Assembly: GCF_036013645.1 (NCBI RefSeq)
Contig: NZ_CP107869.1
Span: 1,488,001-1,552,000, forward strand
DNA length: 64,000 bases
Source of the DNA: Streptomyces sp. NBC_00490
GTDB lineage: Bacteria > Actinomycetota > Actinomycetes > Streptomycetales > Streptomycetaceae
Direction of reading: 5' to 3'
The position numbers were made by a program, and so were the translations under genes. Within the stretch, counting starts at the first letter, position 1; each line of letters opens with the position of its first letter. This document shows, in pieces, positions 1 through 8,459 of this stretch. A model generated the notes under the pieces. That model made no database searches. It was not told the origin of the DNA and saw only the letters and a program-made list of their open reading frames with translations.

Positions 1-359
1 TTGCCGTACAGATCCTGGAAGACGGCGACCGAGCCGTAGGGCTCGTGGCGCGGCTCCTCCAGGAAGGTCACGCCGGCGGCGGTCATCCGGGCGTGGTCAC
101 GGGCGAAGTCGTCGGTGTGCAGGAAGAAGCCGACGCGTCCGCCGGTCTGGTCGCCGACCCGGCCGCGCTGCGCCTCGTTCTTGGCGCGGGCGAGGAGCAG
201 GCCCGTGCCCTGTCCGGACCCCGGCTCCACGACGACCCAGCGCGAGCCGTCGGGGCGCGGGGCGTCCTCGGCGAGCCGGAAGCCAAGGGCCTCGGTGTAG
301 AAGCGGATCGCCTCGTCGTAGTCGTCGACGACGAGGGTGACCAGGGCGACGCGTCTCAT
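1..359 (-). CDS. VOC (glyoxalase/bleomycin-resistance fold) protein, C-terminus outside window
   Basis: About 119 residues are visible from the ATG at 359 before the frame runs off the left edge. The N-terminus (RRVALVTLVVDDYDEAIRFY) is the opening beta-strand and helix of a VOC repeat. The second half contains the GFFLHTDDF strand and the EEPRHEPYGSVAVFQDLYG segment, which usually carries the metal-ligand glutamate and the closing strand. The length fits a single-domain, two-repeat VOC protein of about 125-130 aa, so only a few residues are missing. The family includes glyoxalases, dioxygenases and drug-sequestering proteins, and the substrate cannot be read from sequence. The 174-nt gap to the next gene holds a TATAAC hexamer on this strand (94-99 of the 300s, about position 394-399). 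Confidence 0.85.
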   Translation of the reverse strand, partial: MRRVALVTLVVDDYDEAIRFYTEALGFRLAEDAPRPDGSRWVVVEPGSGQGTGLLLARAKNEAQRGRVGDQTGGRVGFFLHTDDFARDHARMTAAGVTFLEEPRHEPYGSVAVFQDLYG

Positions 360-533
360 CGGGGCCTTTCGGAGGGCGGGGTTAGCGGAAGAGGTTATAC
401 GTAAAACGTCACGGACGCCAGTCGCACCCGGACCGCCGGTCTCCGGCTCGCCCGGACCTAGGACGCACGCCCGAGCCGGAGCGGGCCCCTGGACCGAGGC
501 GGGGTCGGCCGCCGGTTCACTACCGTCCGGTTC

Positions 534-1025
534 ATGAAGATCGACGAGGCCCCGCGCGATGCCGAGGAGCGCAAGCGACACGTCCTGGACCGGCTCGACC
601 GGGAGAGCGACATCTGGGTGGCCTCGGCGGACGACGACGGGCTCCCGTGCATGGTTCCGCTCTGGTTCGTCTGGCACGCGGAGGCCGTATGGCTGGCGAC
701 GCGTCTGACGAACCCGACCGGCCGCAATCTGCGGGACGGCCGCCGGGCGCGGCTGGCACTCGCGGACACCCGGGACGTGGTCCTGGTGGACGGCTCCGTG
801 GAGACCCACACCCTCCAGGAGGTGCCGCCCGCGGCGGCGGCCGCGTTCCTCGCCAAGCACGGCTGGGATCCGCGGGAGGACAGCCCGTCCTACGCCTTCT
901 TCGAGGTGCGGCCGTACGCGGTGCAGGCCTGGCACGAGGTGCGGGAGCTGCCGAAACGGCACATCATGCGGGACGGGGAGTGGGTCGTCCAGGACCCGCC
1001 CCCCGGTCCGGCCGCCACCCCGTGA
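534..1025 (+). CDS. Pyridoxamine 5'-phosphate oxidase-like (PPOX) flavin/F420-binding protein
   Basis: This is a 163-aa split-barrel protein. The pattern DIWVASADDDGLPCMVPLWFVW (residues about 24-45), then LATRLTNPTGRNL and ARLALADTRDVVLVDG, is the PPOX-type fold that binds FMN or F420. The C-terminal segment SYAFFEVRPYAVQAWHEV is typical of the Streptomyces versions. Such proteins reduce or oxidise small molecules using F420H2 or FMN; the substrate is unknown. There is no Shine-Dalgarno sequence before the ATG, and a TACCGT hexamer ends seven bases upstream, so the transcript may be leaderless. The gene is convergent with the aldo/keto reductase, 17 bp away. Confidence 0.85.
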   Translation: MKIDEAPRDAEERKRHVLDRLDRESDIWVASADDDGLPCMVPLWFVWHAEAVWLATRLTNPTGRNLRDGRRARLALADTRDVVLVDGSVETHTLQEVPPAAAAAFLAKHGWDPREDSPSYAFFEVRPYAVQAWHEVRELPKRHIMRDGEWVVQDPPPGPAATP

Positions 1026-1042
1026 TCGGTGACGTCGCCTGA

Positions 1043-1936
1043 TCAACCCCCCTCGGTGTGCGACGAGTCGAGGCGGGTCAGCTCGTCGTCGGTCAGCCGG
1101 ATCGCACCGGCGGCCACGTTGTCGACGAGGTGGTCGGGGTTGCCGGTGCCGGGAATGGCCAGCACGTGCGGGCCCTGGTGCAGGGTCCAGGCGATACGGA
1201 CCTGCGCGGCGCTCGCGCCGTGCGCCCGGGCGACGGAGAGCACCTCGTCGTCGTGGTGCGTGGTCGCGCCCTGTTCGCCCACCGTCCCGGCCACCGCGTA
1301 GAACGGGACGTAGGCGATGCCCTGCTCGCCGCAGATGCGCAGCAGTTCGTCGGGGTGGTCCAGGGCGTAGCGGTTCTGGACGCTCACCACGGGGGCGATG
1401 GCTTGCGCCTCCGCGAGGTGGCGGGGCTTGACGGACGAGATGCCCAGGTGGCGGATCAGTCCGGCCTCGCGCAGTTCGGCCAGGGCGCCGAAGTGCTCGG
1501 CGATCGAGTCCTGTTGCATGCGCCGCAGGTACACCAGGTCCAGGTGGTCCCGGCCCAGCTGGCGCAGGTTCTCCTCGACGTGGCCGCGGAGGTCCTCGGG
1601 GCGGGCCGAGGTGCCCCACTCCCCCGTGTAGTCGCGGAAGGGGCCGACCTTGGCGGCGATGACCAGGTCGTCCGAGTACGGGGCCAGCGCGGTGTTGATC
1701 AGTTCGTTGGCGGAGCGCAGGGACGAGAAGTAGAAGGCCGCCGTGTCGATGTGGTCGACGCCGAGCTCGACCGCCTTGCGCAGTACGGCGATCGAGCGCT
1801 GGCGGTCGCTCGGCGTCCCGTGGTGGAAGGCGGCGCTGCCCGTCAGCCGCATCGCGCCGAGGCCGAGGCGGTTGACGGTCAGGTCGCCCAGTTTCCAGGT
1901 GCCCGAGGCATCCGCTGTGATCGTTTCGGAGGTCAT
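1043..1936 (-). CDS. Aldo/keto reductase
   Basis: A 297-aa TIM-barrel oxidoreductase expected to reduce carbonyls with NADPH in the cytoplasm. Visible landmarks are LGLGAMRLTG near residue 25, VDHIDTAAFYFSS with the catalytic Asp and Tyr (about 60-70), VIAAKVG with the catalytic Lys (about 95), the long helix LRGHVEENLRQLGRDHLDLVYL, and the cofactor end VLAIPGTGNPDHLVDN near residue 265. The position after the fourth strand, normally the catalytic His (LIH), reads YLRR, so the His appears replaced, as in some YdbC-like reductases. The start at 1936 is the first ATG in frame. No regulatory site was identified. Confidence 0.9.
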   Translation of the reverse strand: MTSETITADASGTWKLGDLTVNRLGLGAMRLTGSAAFHHGTPSDRQRSIAVLRKAVELGVDHIDTAAFYFSSLRSANELINTALAPYSDDLVIAAKVGPFRDYTGEWGTSARPEDLRGHVEENLRQLGRDHLDLVYLRRMQQDSIAEHFGALAELREAGLIRHLGISSVKPRHLAEAQAIAPVVSVQNRYALDHPDELLRICGEQGIAYVPFYAVAGTVGEQGATTHHDDEVLSVARAHGASAAQVRIAWTLHQGPHVLAIPGTGNPDHLVDNVAAGAIRLTDDELTRLDSSHTEGG

Positions 1937-1993
1937 CAGCGGAGTGTCACACAGGGACCGCCGAGGAACGCGATCCCTTTACGGACATATGAA

Positions 1994-4342
1994 TCATCCG
2001 TCCCAGCTCCAGTCCGCCACCTCCGGCAGATCCGTGCCGTGTTCGCGGATCCACGCGTGGTGGCGCAGCCGCGCGTCCTCCATCCGCTGCCGTACGGGAG
2101 CGGCGCGCACGGCGAGACCGGGGACGCGGTCGATGACGTCCATGACCAGCCGGTAGCGGTCGAGGTCGTTGCGCACGACCATGTCGAAGGGCGTGGTCGT
2201 GGTGCCGTTCTCCTTGTAGCCGCGGACATGGAGATGCGGGTGGCCGTCGCGGCGGTACGCCAGACGGTGGATGAGCCAGGGGTAGCCGTGGTAAGCGAAG
2301 ATCACCGGCCGGTCGGTGGTGAACAGGCCGTCGTACTCGTAGTCACTCATCCCGTGCGGGTGTTCGTCGCTCGGCATGAGCCGTGCGATGTCGACGACGT
2401 TGACGACGCGTACGGCGAGCTGGGGCAGGTGGCGGCGGAGCAACTGGGCGGCGGCCAGCACCTCCTGGGTCGGGACGTCTCCGGCGGCCGCCAGGACCAC
2501 GTCCGGTTCGCGGTCGCCGTTCTCCGTGCCGGCCCACTCCCAGATGCCTGCACCGCGGGCGCAGTGCGCCTTGGCCTGCTCCATCGACAGCCAGTCGTAG
2601 CTGGGCTGTTTGCCGGCGACGATCACGTTGACGTAGTCGCGGCTGCGCAGCGCGTGGTCGGCGACGGAGAGCAGGGTGTTGGTGTCCGGCGGGAAGTAGA
2701 CGCGCACCACTTCGGGGCTCTTGTTGAGGATGTGGTCCACGAAGCCGGGGTCCTGGTGGGAGAAGCCGTTGTGGTCCTGACGCCAGACGTGCGAGGTCAG
2801 CAGGTAGTTGAGGGAGGCGATGGGGGCGCGCCAGGGCAGTCGGCGGGTGACCCGCAGCCATTTGATGTGCTGGTTGACCATCGAGTCGACGATGTGGGCG
2901 AAGGCCTCGTAGCAGGAGAAGAGTCCGTGCCGACCGGTCAGCAGATAGCCCTCCAGCCAGCCCTGGCAGGTGTGTTCGGAGAGGATCTCCATCACCCGGC
3001 CGTGCCGGTCGAGGTGTTCGTCGACGTCCAGGATGTCGGCCTGCCAGGCCTTGCCGGTGGCCGCGTAGACGGCCTGGAGGCGGTTGGACTCGGTCTCGTC
3101 GGGGCCGACGATGCGAAAGTCCCGCCGGTCGGCGGTGGCGCGCATGACGTCCTCGAGCAACTCGCCCAGGATGCGGGTGGGTTCGTTGAGGGTGGAGCCG
3201 GGTTTGTCGACGGGGACGGCGAACCGTTCGAGGGGCGGCAGGGGCAGGGAGCGCAGGAGCAGGCCGCCGTTGGCGTGAGGGGTGGCGCCGAGTCGGCGCT
3301 TGCCCTCGGGGACGCAGGCCAGGACGTGCGGCTTCGGGCTGCCCTGCTCATCGAACAGGTCCTCGGGGCGGTACGAGCGCAGCCACTGCTCCAGCTGCCG
3401 CAGGTGTTCGGGGTTGTCGCGAACGGCGGCGAGCGGGACCTGGTGGGCGCGCCAGGTGCCTTCCACCGGGAGACCGTCGACCTCGGCGGGGCCGGTCCAG
3501 CCCTTGGGGGTGCGCAGCACGATCATCGGTGGCCGGCCGCGCTCGGCGATGCGGTCGAGCGCGGTGTCCATGGCATGGGCCATGGCGCGGTGGACAGTGG
3601 CCGGGTCGTCGCCGGTGACGTGGAGGGGTTCGTGGCCGTATCCCCGCAGGAGGGCGTCGAGTTCGTCCTCGGGGATGCGGGCGAGCACCGTCGGGTTGGC
3701 GATCTTGTAGCCGTTGAGGTGGAGGATCGGCAGGACGGCGCCGTCGTGGTCGGGGTCGAGGAACTTGTTGGAGTGCCAGGACGCGGCCAGCGGGCCCGTC
3801 TCGGCCTCGCCGTCGCCGATGACGCAGGCGACCACCAGACCGGGGTTGTCGAGCGCGGCTCCGTAGGCGTGCGAGAGGGAGTAGCCGAGCTCACCGCCCT
3901 CGTGGATGGAGCCGGGGGTCTCGGGGGCGACATGGCTCGGCACCCCGCCGGGGAACGAGAACTGTTTGAAGAGGCGGGCCATGCCCTGCGCGTCCCGCGT
4001 GATGTCCGGATAGGTCTCGCTGTACGAGCCCTCCAGCCAGGCGTTGGCGAGCACGGCGGGGCCGCCGTGACCGGGCCCCCAGATGCACAGGGCTTCCAGG
4101 TCGCGGGCCTTGACGGCGCGGTTGAGGTGGGTGTGGACGAGGTTCAGCCCGGGTGAGGTTCCCCAGTGGCCGAGCAGCCGCGGCTTGATGTGCTCGGGGC
4201 GCAGGGGCTCGGCCAGCAGGGGGTTCGCCATCAGGTAGATCTGGCCGACGGCCAGATAGTTGGCGGCACGCCAGTGGGCGTCCAGGGAGGTCAGCTCCTC
4301 GTCCGTGAGTGCGCCGGGCGGATGGCGGGGGTCGACGGACAT
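1994..4342 (-). CDS. xfp: Phosphoketolase (xylulose-5-phosphate/fructose-6-phosphate)
   Basis: This 782-aa thiamine-diphosphate enzyme cleaves xylulose 5-phosphate or fructose 6-phosphate with phosphate to acetyl phosphate plus glyceraldehyde 3-phosphate or erythrose 4-phosphate. Family motifs appear in order: [24 protein letters not shown], the TPP-Mg loop [39 protein letters not shown] with the TPP-activating Glu, [16 protein letters not shown], and [14 protein letters not shown]. The frame is open to 4441, but the ATG at 4342 is chosen because GGAAGGGAA lies just upstream and [17 protein letters not shown] matches the usual N-terminus. Length is normal for the family. A 12-bp palindrome lies about 70 bp upstream (4411-4422). 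Confidence 0.97.
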   Translation of the reverse strand: MSVDPRHPPGALTDEELTSLDAHWRAANYLAVGQIYLMANPLLAEPLRPEHIKPRLLGHWGTSPGLNLVHTHLNRAVKARDLEALCIWGPGHGGPAVLANAWLEGSYSETYPDITRDAQGMARLFKQFSFPGGVPSHVAPETPGSIHEGGELGYSLSHAYGAALDNPGLVVACVIGDGEAETGPLAASWHSNKFLDPDHDGAVLPILHLNGYKIANPTVLARIPEDELDALLRGYGHEPLHVTGDDPATVHRAMAHAMDTALDRIAERGRPPMIVLRTPKGWTGPAEVDGLPVEGTWRAHQVPLAAVRDNPEHLRQLEQWLRSYRPEDLFDEQGSPKPHVLACVPEGKRRLGATPHANGGLLLRSLPLPPLERFAVPVDKPGSTLNEPTRILGELLEDVMRATADRRDFRIVGPDETESNRLQAVYAATGKAWQADILDVDEHLDRHGRVMEILSEHTCQGWLEGYLLTGRHGLFSCYEAFAHIVDSMVNQHIKWLRVTRRLPWRAPIASLNYLLTSHVWRQDHNGFSHQDPGFVDHILNKSPEVVRVYFPPDTNTLLSVADHALRSRDYVNVIVAGKQPSYDWLSMEQAKAHCARGAGIWEWAGTENGDREPDVVLAAAGDVPTQEVLAAAQLLRRHLPQLAVRVVNVVDIARLMPSDEHPHGMSDYEYDGLFTTDRPVIFAYHGYPWLIHRLAYRRDGHPHLHVRGYKENGTTTTPFDMVVRNDLDRYRLVMDVIDRVPGLAVRAAPVRQRMEDARLRHHAWIREHGTDLPEVADWSWDG

Positions 4343-4410
4343 GGGGTTCCCTTCCGGTCGGGTGTCGCGGTGCGGGTCGACGGTGTCCACCGTCCACCTT
4401 CGTCGCGTTC

Positions 4411-4422
4411 CCGGGTACCCGG
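4411..4422. promoter_or_regulatory. 12-bp palindrome upstream of phosphoketolase
   Basis: CCGGGTACCCGG is a perfect palindrome about 70 bp before the xfp start. It is followed on the + strand by the direct repeat CATGGGCC (two copies, 4423-4440). This could be an operator or the end of the upstream transcript. Such GC-rich palindromes also arise by chance in this genome. Confidence 0.25.
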
Positions 4423-4468
4423 CATGGGCCTCATGGGCCAAAGTCTTCGAAAGGGTCTCGGATGTCGG

Positions 4469-5155
4469 TCACCTCGGCGGCGTGGCCGGTGACGCCGACG
4501 CCGCGCGGCCGGGATCGGGGCGGGCCCGGACCACCAGCACATCGGTGTGCAGTTCCTCCGGTGGGACGTCCAGGCCGGCCCAGAGCGCGGCGGCGGCGAT
4601 GAGGCTGAAGGGACGGCGCGGGGCGCAGTGCACGTCGGAGGTGAGGTCGGGCAGCCGTTCTGCCAGGGCCCGGGCGGCGGCTTCGGCGTCGGCGGCGTGC
4701 GGCCCGGACTCCGTGGGGACGGGTTTGTCGGCGCCCGAGACCAGTGCTTCGGCGAGCAGGAGGGGTGGGCCGTCGGGGGCCGTCCAGCGGTCCGGGCGGG
4801 TGGTGGCGGCCGTGCCGGGGAGCACGTCCGCCAGCCGCGCGAGCAGCCAGGCCGCCTGGGCCACTCCGGTGGCCAGCACGCCGGCGCCGGCTCCGGCCGA
4901 CCAGGGGCGGTTGCCCTCCCCCGCGCGTGCCCGGCCCAGCTCCTGCCACCCGACCGGGACCGGTACGGCCATCGGCGCCTCCAGCACGAGCGCGGCACGC
5001 CCTCCGGACGCCAGGCCTTCGGCCAGCGCCAGGACAGCCGTCTCCGGGTCGCTCCCCTGGGCCGCGAGGGTCCACGAGGGTACGTCGACGGCGGCCCAGG
5101 CGAATCGGCCGAGGGCCACCGAACCGACGTCCACTCCTACAACACGCGTGTGCAT
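4469..5155 (-). CDS. DUF429 family protein (RNase H-like fold)
   Basis: This 228-aa protein starts with RVVGVDVGSVALGRFAWAAVDV, the RNase H-like acidic strand (VGVDVG) that defines DUF429 predicted nucleases. Later blocks ALVLEAPMAVPVP, WSAGAGAGVLATGVAQ and the PFSLIAAAALWAGL helix near the C-terminus also fit that family. The biochemical role is not established and no substrate can be inferred. The gene follows the aldehyde dehydrogenase on the same strand after 24 bp and precedes xfp by 126 bp, so it may be co-transcribed with the dehydrogenase. Confidence 0.8.
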   Translation of the reverse strand: MHTRVVGVDVGSVALGRFAWAAVDVPSWTLAAQGSDPETAVLALAEGLASGGRAALVLEAPMAVPVPVGWQELGRARAGEGNRPWSAGAGAGVLATGVAQAAWLLARLADVLPGTAATTRPDRWTAPDGPPLLLAEALVSGADKPVPTESGPHAADAEAAARALAERLPDLTSDVHCAPRRPFSLIAAAALWAGLDVPPEELHTDVLVVRARPDPGRAASASPATPPR

Positions 5156-5179
5156 GGCTCCAGTTCAGCACACGTCCGC

Positions 5180-6502
5180 TCAGCCCAGCGGCTTGTCCAG
5201 CACTGCCTTGTGGTGGCTGAAGGTCTCGATGGAGTAGCGCCCGTGGTAGTTGCCCATGCCGCTCGCTCCCACGCCGCCGAACGGCAGGTCGGAGACGGTG
5301 AGGTGGGCCAGCGGGAGGCCGTAGCCGAGGCCGCCGGAGGACGTCTCGGCGGCGAGGCGGTCCCGGGTGTCCTGCGACGCGGTGAAGACGTACAGGGCGA
5401 GGGGCTTGTCGCGGTCGTTGATGAAGTCGATCGCCGCGTCGAGGTCCGGCACGGTGACGATCGGGAGGATCGGGCCGAAGATCTCCTCCCGCATGACGGG
5501 CGAGGCGGGGTCGACCTCGGCGAGGACCGTGGGCGCGATGTACTTCGTGGCACGGTCGCTCGCACCGCCCACGACGACACGGCCCGAGTCGAGCAGTCCG
5601 CTCAGCCGGTCGAAGTGCCGTTCGTTGACGATCCGGCCGTACTCGCCGGAGGCCGAGGCGTCGCTGCCGTAGATGGCCTCGACCGCCTTGCGGAACAGGG
5701 GCTCCAGGGCGGCGGCGGTCTCCGGGTCGGTGAGGACGTAGTCGGGGGCGACGCAGGTCTGCCCCGCGTTGAGGAACTTGCCGCGGGCCAGCCGGTCGGC
5801 GACGACGGAGAGGTCGGCGTCCCGGTCGACGAACGCCGGCGACTTGCCGCCGAGTTCGAGGGTGACCGGCGTGAGGTGCTCGGCGGCGGCGCGCATGACG
5901 ATACGGCCGACGGTGCCGTTGCCGGTGTAGAAGATGTGGTCGAAGCGCTCGGCCAGCAGGGCCGTGGTCTCGGGGATGCCGCCCTCGACGACGGCGAAGG
6001 CCTCGGTGTCGAGGAACGCCGGCAGGAGCCGGGCCAGGACGGCGGAGGTGGCCGGGGCCATCTCGCTCGGCTTGACGACGACCGCGTTGCCGGACGCCAG
6101 GGCGCCGACCACGGGGGCGAGCAGGAGCTGAGCCGGGTAGTTCCAGGGGGCGATGACGAGGACGACGCCGAGCGGGTCGTACTGCGTCCAGGCGGTGGCG
6201 TCGGCGCCGAGGTGCGCGGGGACCGGGGCGGACTCGACACGCAGCCAGTCCTCGAGGTGGTCGAGGGTGTGGTCGATCTCGCGGATCACGAAGTCGATCT
6301 CGGTGCGGTAGGCCTCGGTGGAGCTCTTGCCCAGGTCGGCGTGGAGGGCTGCGGCCAGGTCGGTGCCGTGCTCGGTGAGCATCTCGCGCAGGCGGCGCAG
6401 CTGCGTGGTGCGCCATTCGACGGGCTTGGTGCGGCCGGTGCGGAAGGTGGCGCGCAGCCGGGCCACGATGTCGGCGGGCTGCTCGGGGGTGGGCTGGTTC
6501 AC
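5180..6502 (-). CDS. Aldehyde dehydrogenase, class 3-like
   Basis: A 440-aa NAD(P)-dependent dehydrogenase that oxidises aldehydes to acids. Motifs are the Asn block PLGVVLVIAPWNYPAQLLLAP (about 110-130), KPSEMAP, FYTGNGTVGRIV, the catalytic-base strand LELGGKSPAFV, and the nucleophile region GQTCVAPDYVL. The C-terminal block is MREEIFGPILPIV, followed by PFGGVGASGMGNYHG. The compact length and LPFGGVGASGMG ending fit class 3/coniferyl-type dehydrogenases. The frame extends to an ATG at 6565, but the GTG at 6502 is preferred because GAGG precedes it and the protein then begins VNQPTPEQPADIV. It lies directly downstream of a MarR regulator on the same strand, with inverted repeats between them. 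Confidence 0.93.
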   Translation of the reverse strand: MNQPTPEQPADIVARLRATFRTGRTKPVEWRTTQLRRLREMLTEHGTDLAAALHADLGKSSTEAYRTEIDFVIREIDHTLDHLEDWLRVESAPVPAHLGADATAWTQYDPLGVVLVIAPWNYPAQLLLAPVVGALASGNAVVVKPSEMAPATSAVLARLLPAFLDTEAFAVVEGGIPETTALLAERFDHIFYTGNGTVGRIVMRAAAEHLTPVTLELGGKSPAFVDRDADLSVVADRLARGKFLNAGQTCVAPDYVLTDPETAAALEPLFRKAVEAIYGSDASASGEYGRIVNERHFDRLSGLLDSGRVVVGGASDRATKYIAPTVLAEVDPASPVMREEIFGPILPIVTVPDLDAAIDFINDRDKPLALYVFTASQDTRDRLAAETSSGGLGYGLPLAHLTVSDLPFGGVGASGMGNYHGRYSIETFSHHKAVLDKPLG

Positions 6503-6546
6503 GATGCCTCGCTGATGCTGCGCGGCCGCTGGGCACGGCCTCGAAC

Positions 6547-6567
6547 GGTTGGATGTAATTACCAACC
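6547..6567. promoter_or_regulatory. Inverted repeat between marR and aldehyde dehydrogenase
   Basis: GGTTGG (6547-6552) and CCAACC (6562-6567) form a six-bp inverted repeat around a nine-bp A/T-rich centre. That centre contains the start of the perfect 8-bp palindrome GTAATTAC (6555-6562). It lies 45-65 bp before the aldehyde dehydrogenase GTG in the unusually A/T-rich 122-bp gap after the MarR gene, the expected place for a MarR operator. A further AAGTAACTT near-palindrome lies at about 6600. Confidence 0.5.
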
Positions 6568-6624
6568 TTTTCTACACCCAGATACATTCCCTCACCACGT
6601 AAGTAACTTTCCGCTACGCCGCGA

Positions 6625-7062
6625 TCACACTCGGGTGGAGGAGTCCAGCGTGCTCGCCAGCCGGTCGAGCAGGGCGCGCAGGAGCTCCTCGTCACTGTCC
6701 CCGAGGGCGGGCCAGTCGGCGCGGACCGCGCGGTCCACGCGCCGCCAGTACTCCTCGCCGCGCGGGGTGAGGTGGGCGAGGATGCGGCGCCGGTCCAGCG
6801 GGTCGACGCGGCGGTGCACCAGGTTCTGGTCGACGAGCTGGTCGACGAGCTTGGTCAGCGTCGGCGGCGGCAGGAACGCGGCCTCGGCTATCGCCGTCAT
6901 GTGATGCCCCTGCCCGTCGCAGAGCAGCCCGAGCACCCGCCAGGCGTCGAGCGAGCAGCCCTCCTCGTCCAGGACCGTCTGGAGGCGGCGCGCCGCCAGT
7001 CGCTCGGCCCGCGTCAGGAGCTGCACCAGGTCGCGGGGCTGACGCGGGGATGAGGTGGGCAT
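6625..7062 (-). CDS. MarR family transcriptional regulator
   Basis: A 145-aa winged-helix DNA-binding protein. The recognition region HHMTAIAEAAFLPPPTLTKLVDQLVDQNLVHRR and the wing VDPLDRRRILAHLTPRG (about residues 50-105) are textbook MarR. Amphipathic helices at both ends form the dimer. TAGGAG lies at a good distance from the ATG at 7062. MarR proteins usually repress themselves and a neighbour and are released by small aromatic or electrophilic ligands. The co-directional aldehyde dehydrogenase, 122 bp downstream across an A/T-rich inverted repeat, is the likely target. Confidence 0.92.
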   Translation of the reverse strand: MPTSSPRQPRDLVQLLTRAERLAARRLQTVLDEEGCSLDAWRVLGLLCDGQGHHMTAIAEAAFLPPPTLTKLVDQLVDQNLVHRRVDPLDRRRILAHLTPRGEEYWRRVDRAVRADWPALGDSDEELLRALLDRLASTLDSSTRV

Positions 7063-7140
7063 CGCGCTCCTAGGTCACGGGGTGCGTACATCGTATGAGA
7101 CAGGCTGGAGTTCACCGGGCGGACCCGAAATCATGACGCC

Positions 7141-8253
7141 ATGTTCCGCCACGATCCCCCCGCGCCCGAGTGGTTCACGGCCGACGCCTCCGTGCTCGGC
7201 GTGGCCCTCGTGGTCCCGATGCAGGGGCCGGCGGGGATCTTCGGGCCGACCTGCGAGCTGTGCGCGCAACTGGCGGCCGAGGAGGTCAACCGGGCGGGCG
7301 GGGTCCTGGGGCGGGAGCTGCGGCTGCTGCCCGTGGACGGCGGCGGTTCGCCGCGGGAGATCGCCGACCATGTCGAGGCGCTGGTGGACCTGGGGGTCGT
7401 GCAGGGCGTCACGGGCTGGCACATCTCCTCGGTGCGGCAGGCGCTGGCGCCGAGGATCGCCCATCGGGTGCCGTACGTCTACACCGCTCTGTACGAGGGC
7501 GGCGAGCACACCGCCGGGGTGTTCCTGACGAGCGAGACTCCGCGCGACCAACTCCGGCCCGCGATGGGACTGCTGGCGCACGAGCGCGCGGTGCGCCGGT
7601 GGTTCGTCGTCGGCAACGACTATGTGTGGCCCCGGCGTACGGCACGGGCCGCGCACGGGTACGCCCGCGAGTCGGGTGGAGCCGTGGACGGCGAGGTCTA
7701 TCTCCCGCTGGGCACCCATGACTTCGAGCCGGTGCTGCGGCGCATCGAGCGGTCGGAGGCGGACGCGGTGCTGATGCTGCTGGTGGGCAGCGACGCGGTG
7801 CGCTTCAACCGGGCGTTCGCCGCCTACGGGCTGCCCGCGCGCTGTCTGCGGCTCAGCACGCTCATGGACGAGAACATGCTGATGGCGAGCGGCCCTTCGG
7901 CCACCGAGGACCTCTACAGCACCGCCGGCTTCTTCGCCTCGCTCGCCAACCAGGACACCCTCGACTTCCACGGGCAGTACGCCGGACGCTACGGCGTCGA
8001 GGCGCCCGCGCTGGGCAGTCTCGGCGAATCCTGCTACGAGGGCGTGCTGCTGCTCGCCGCGCTGCTCAGGCGAGCCGGGACGCTGGACGTCACGGCGATC
8101 GGGGCGGCGGCCGGGACGGTGTCCTACGAGGGGCCGCGCGGGCTCATGCATCTGCGGGGCCGGCATGTGCGCCAGCGGATCTACCTGGCGCGCGCCGACG
8201 GGCTGGACTTCGACGTCCTCACGGAGCTCGATCCGCACGGTTCCCACTCTTGA
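7141..8253 (+). CDS. AmiC/UrtA-like substrate-binding protein without signal peptide
   Basis: This 370-aa type I periplasmic-binding fold resembles urea/short-amide binding proteins: LGVALVVPMQGPAGIFGPTCE, LAAEEVNRAGGVLGRELRLLPVDGG, PYVYTALYEGGEHTAGVF, VGNDYVWPRRTARAAHGY, and LGSLGESCYEGVLLLAAL. It aligns over most of its length with UrtA encoded next door. Unlike UrtA it begins directly with a soluble sequence and has no hydrophobic signal, Tat motif or lipobox. The protein should therefore be cytoplasmic, like Pseudomonas AmiC, which senses amides rather than importing them. It lies 206 bp before urtA on the same strand. A sensory role in urea/amide uptake control is inferred; an AmiR-type partner is not present in the window. 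Confidence 0.8.
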   Translation: MFRHDPPAPEWFTADASVLGVALVVPMQGPAGIFGPTCELCAQLAAEEVNRAGGVLGRELRLLPVDGGGSPREIADHVEALVDLGVVQGVTGWHISSVRQALAPRIAHRVPYVYTALYEGGEHTAGVFLTSETPRDQLRPAMGLLAHERAVRRWFVVGNDYVWPRRTARAAHGYARESGGAVDGEVYLPLGTHDFEPVLRRIERSEADAVLMLLVGSDAVRFNRAFAAYGLPARCLRLSTLMDENMLMASGPSATEDLYSTAGFFASLANQDTLDFHGQYAGRYGVEAPALGSLGESCYEGVLLLAALLRRAGTLDVTAIGAAAGTVSYEGPRGLMHLRGRHVRQRIYLARADGLDFDVLTELDPHGSHS

Positions 8254-8364
8254 CAGGTACCCGGCACCGCCAAGATACTTCCCACAGAAAGTAATTAGAA
8301 TGCCTCGGGCGAATTGTGATTTCTGTTTCTGAATGCAGATCACATGCCGCAAGGGGCGTTTTTT

Positions 8365-8402
8365 GTTGCCTCCGGGAAAGTCGAGCGAAACACCCTGGAA
8401 AC
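8365..8402 (+). promoter_or_regulatory. Tandem GlnR-like boxes upstream of urtA
   Basis: Four pentamers recur at exact 11-bp intervals: GTTGC (8365), GAAAG (8376), GAAAC (8387) and GAAAC (8398), each separated by six bases. This follows the known Streptomyces GlnR layout gTnAc-n6-GaAAc-n6-GtnAC-n6-GAAAc with a few mismatches. The array ends 57 bp before the urtA start. GlnR controls nitrogen scavenging genes, so control of a urea importer by it is expected biology; binding itself is inferred. Confidence 0.6.
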
Positions 8403-8459
8403 AGGGGGACTTGAGTCTGTGGACCGCACTTCAGCAGGCAGTCACCCGAGGGGGTTGGT

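Noticed and set aside
1058..4156. 1,032-codon open frame on the plus strand
   Set aside because: It lies antisense to the aldo/keto reductase and phosphoketolase genes, both with full motif sets; the Val/Gly/Asp-rich translation is typical of high-GC antisense frames.
4431..6695. 754-codon open frame on the minus strand
   Set aside because: It overlaps the aldehyde dehydrogenase and DUF429 genes in another frame; Arg/Pro-rich with no domain.
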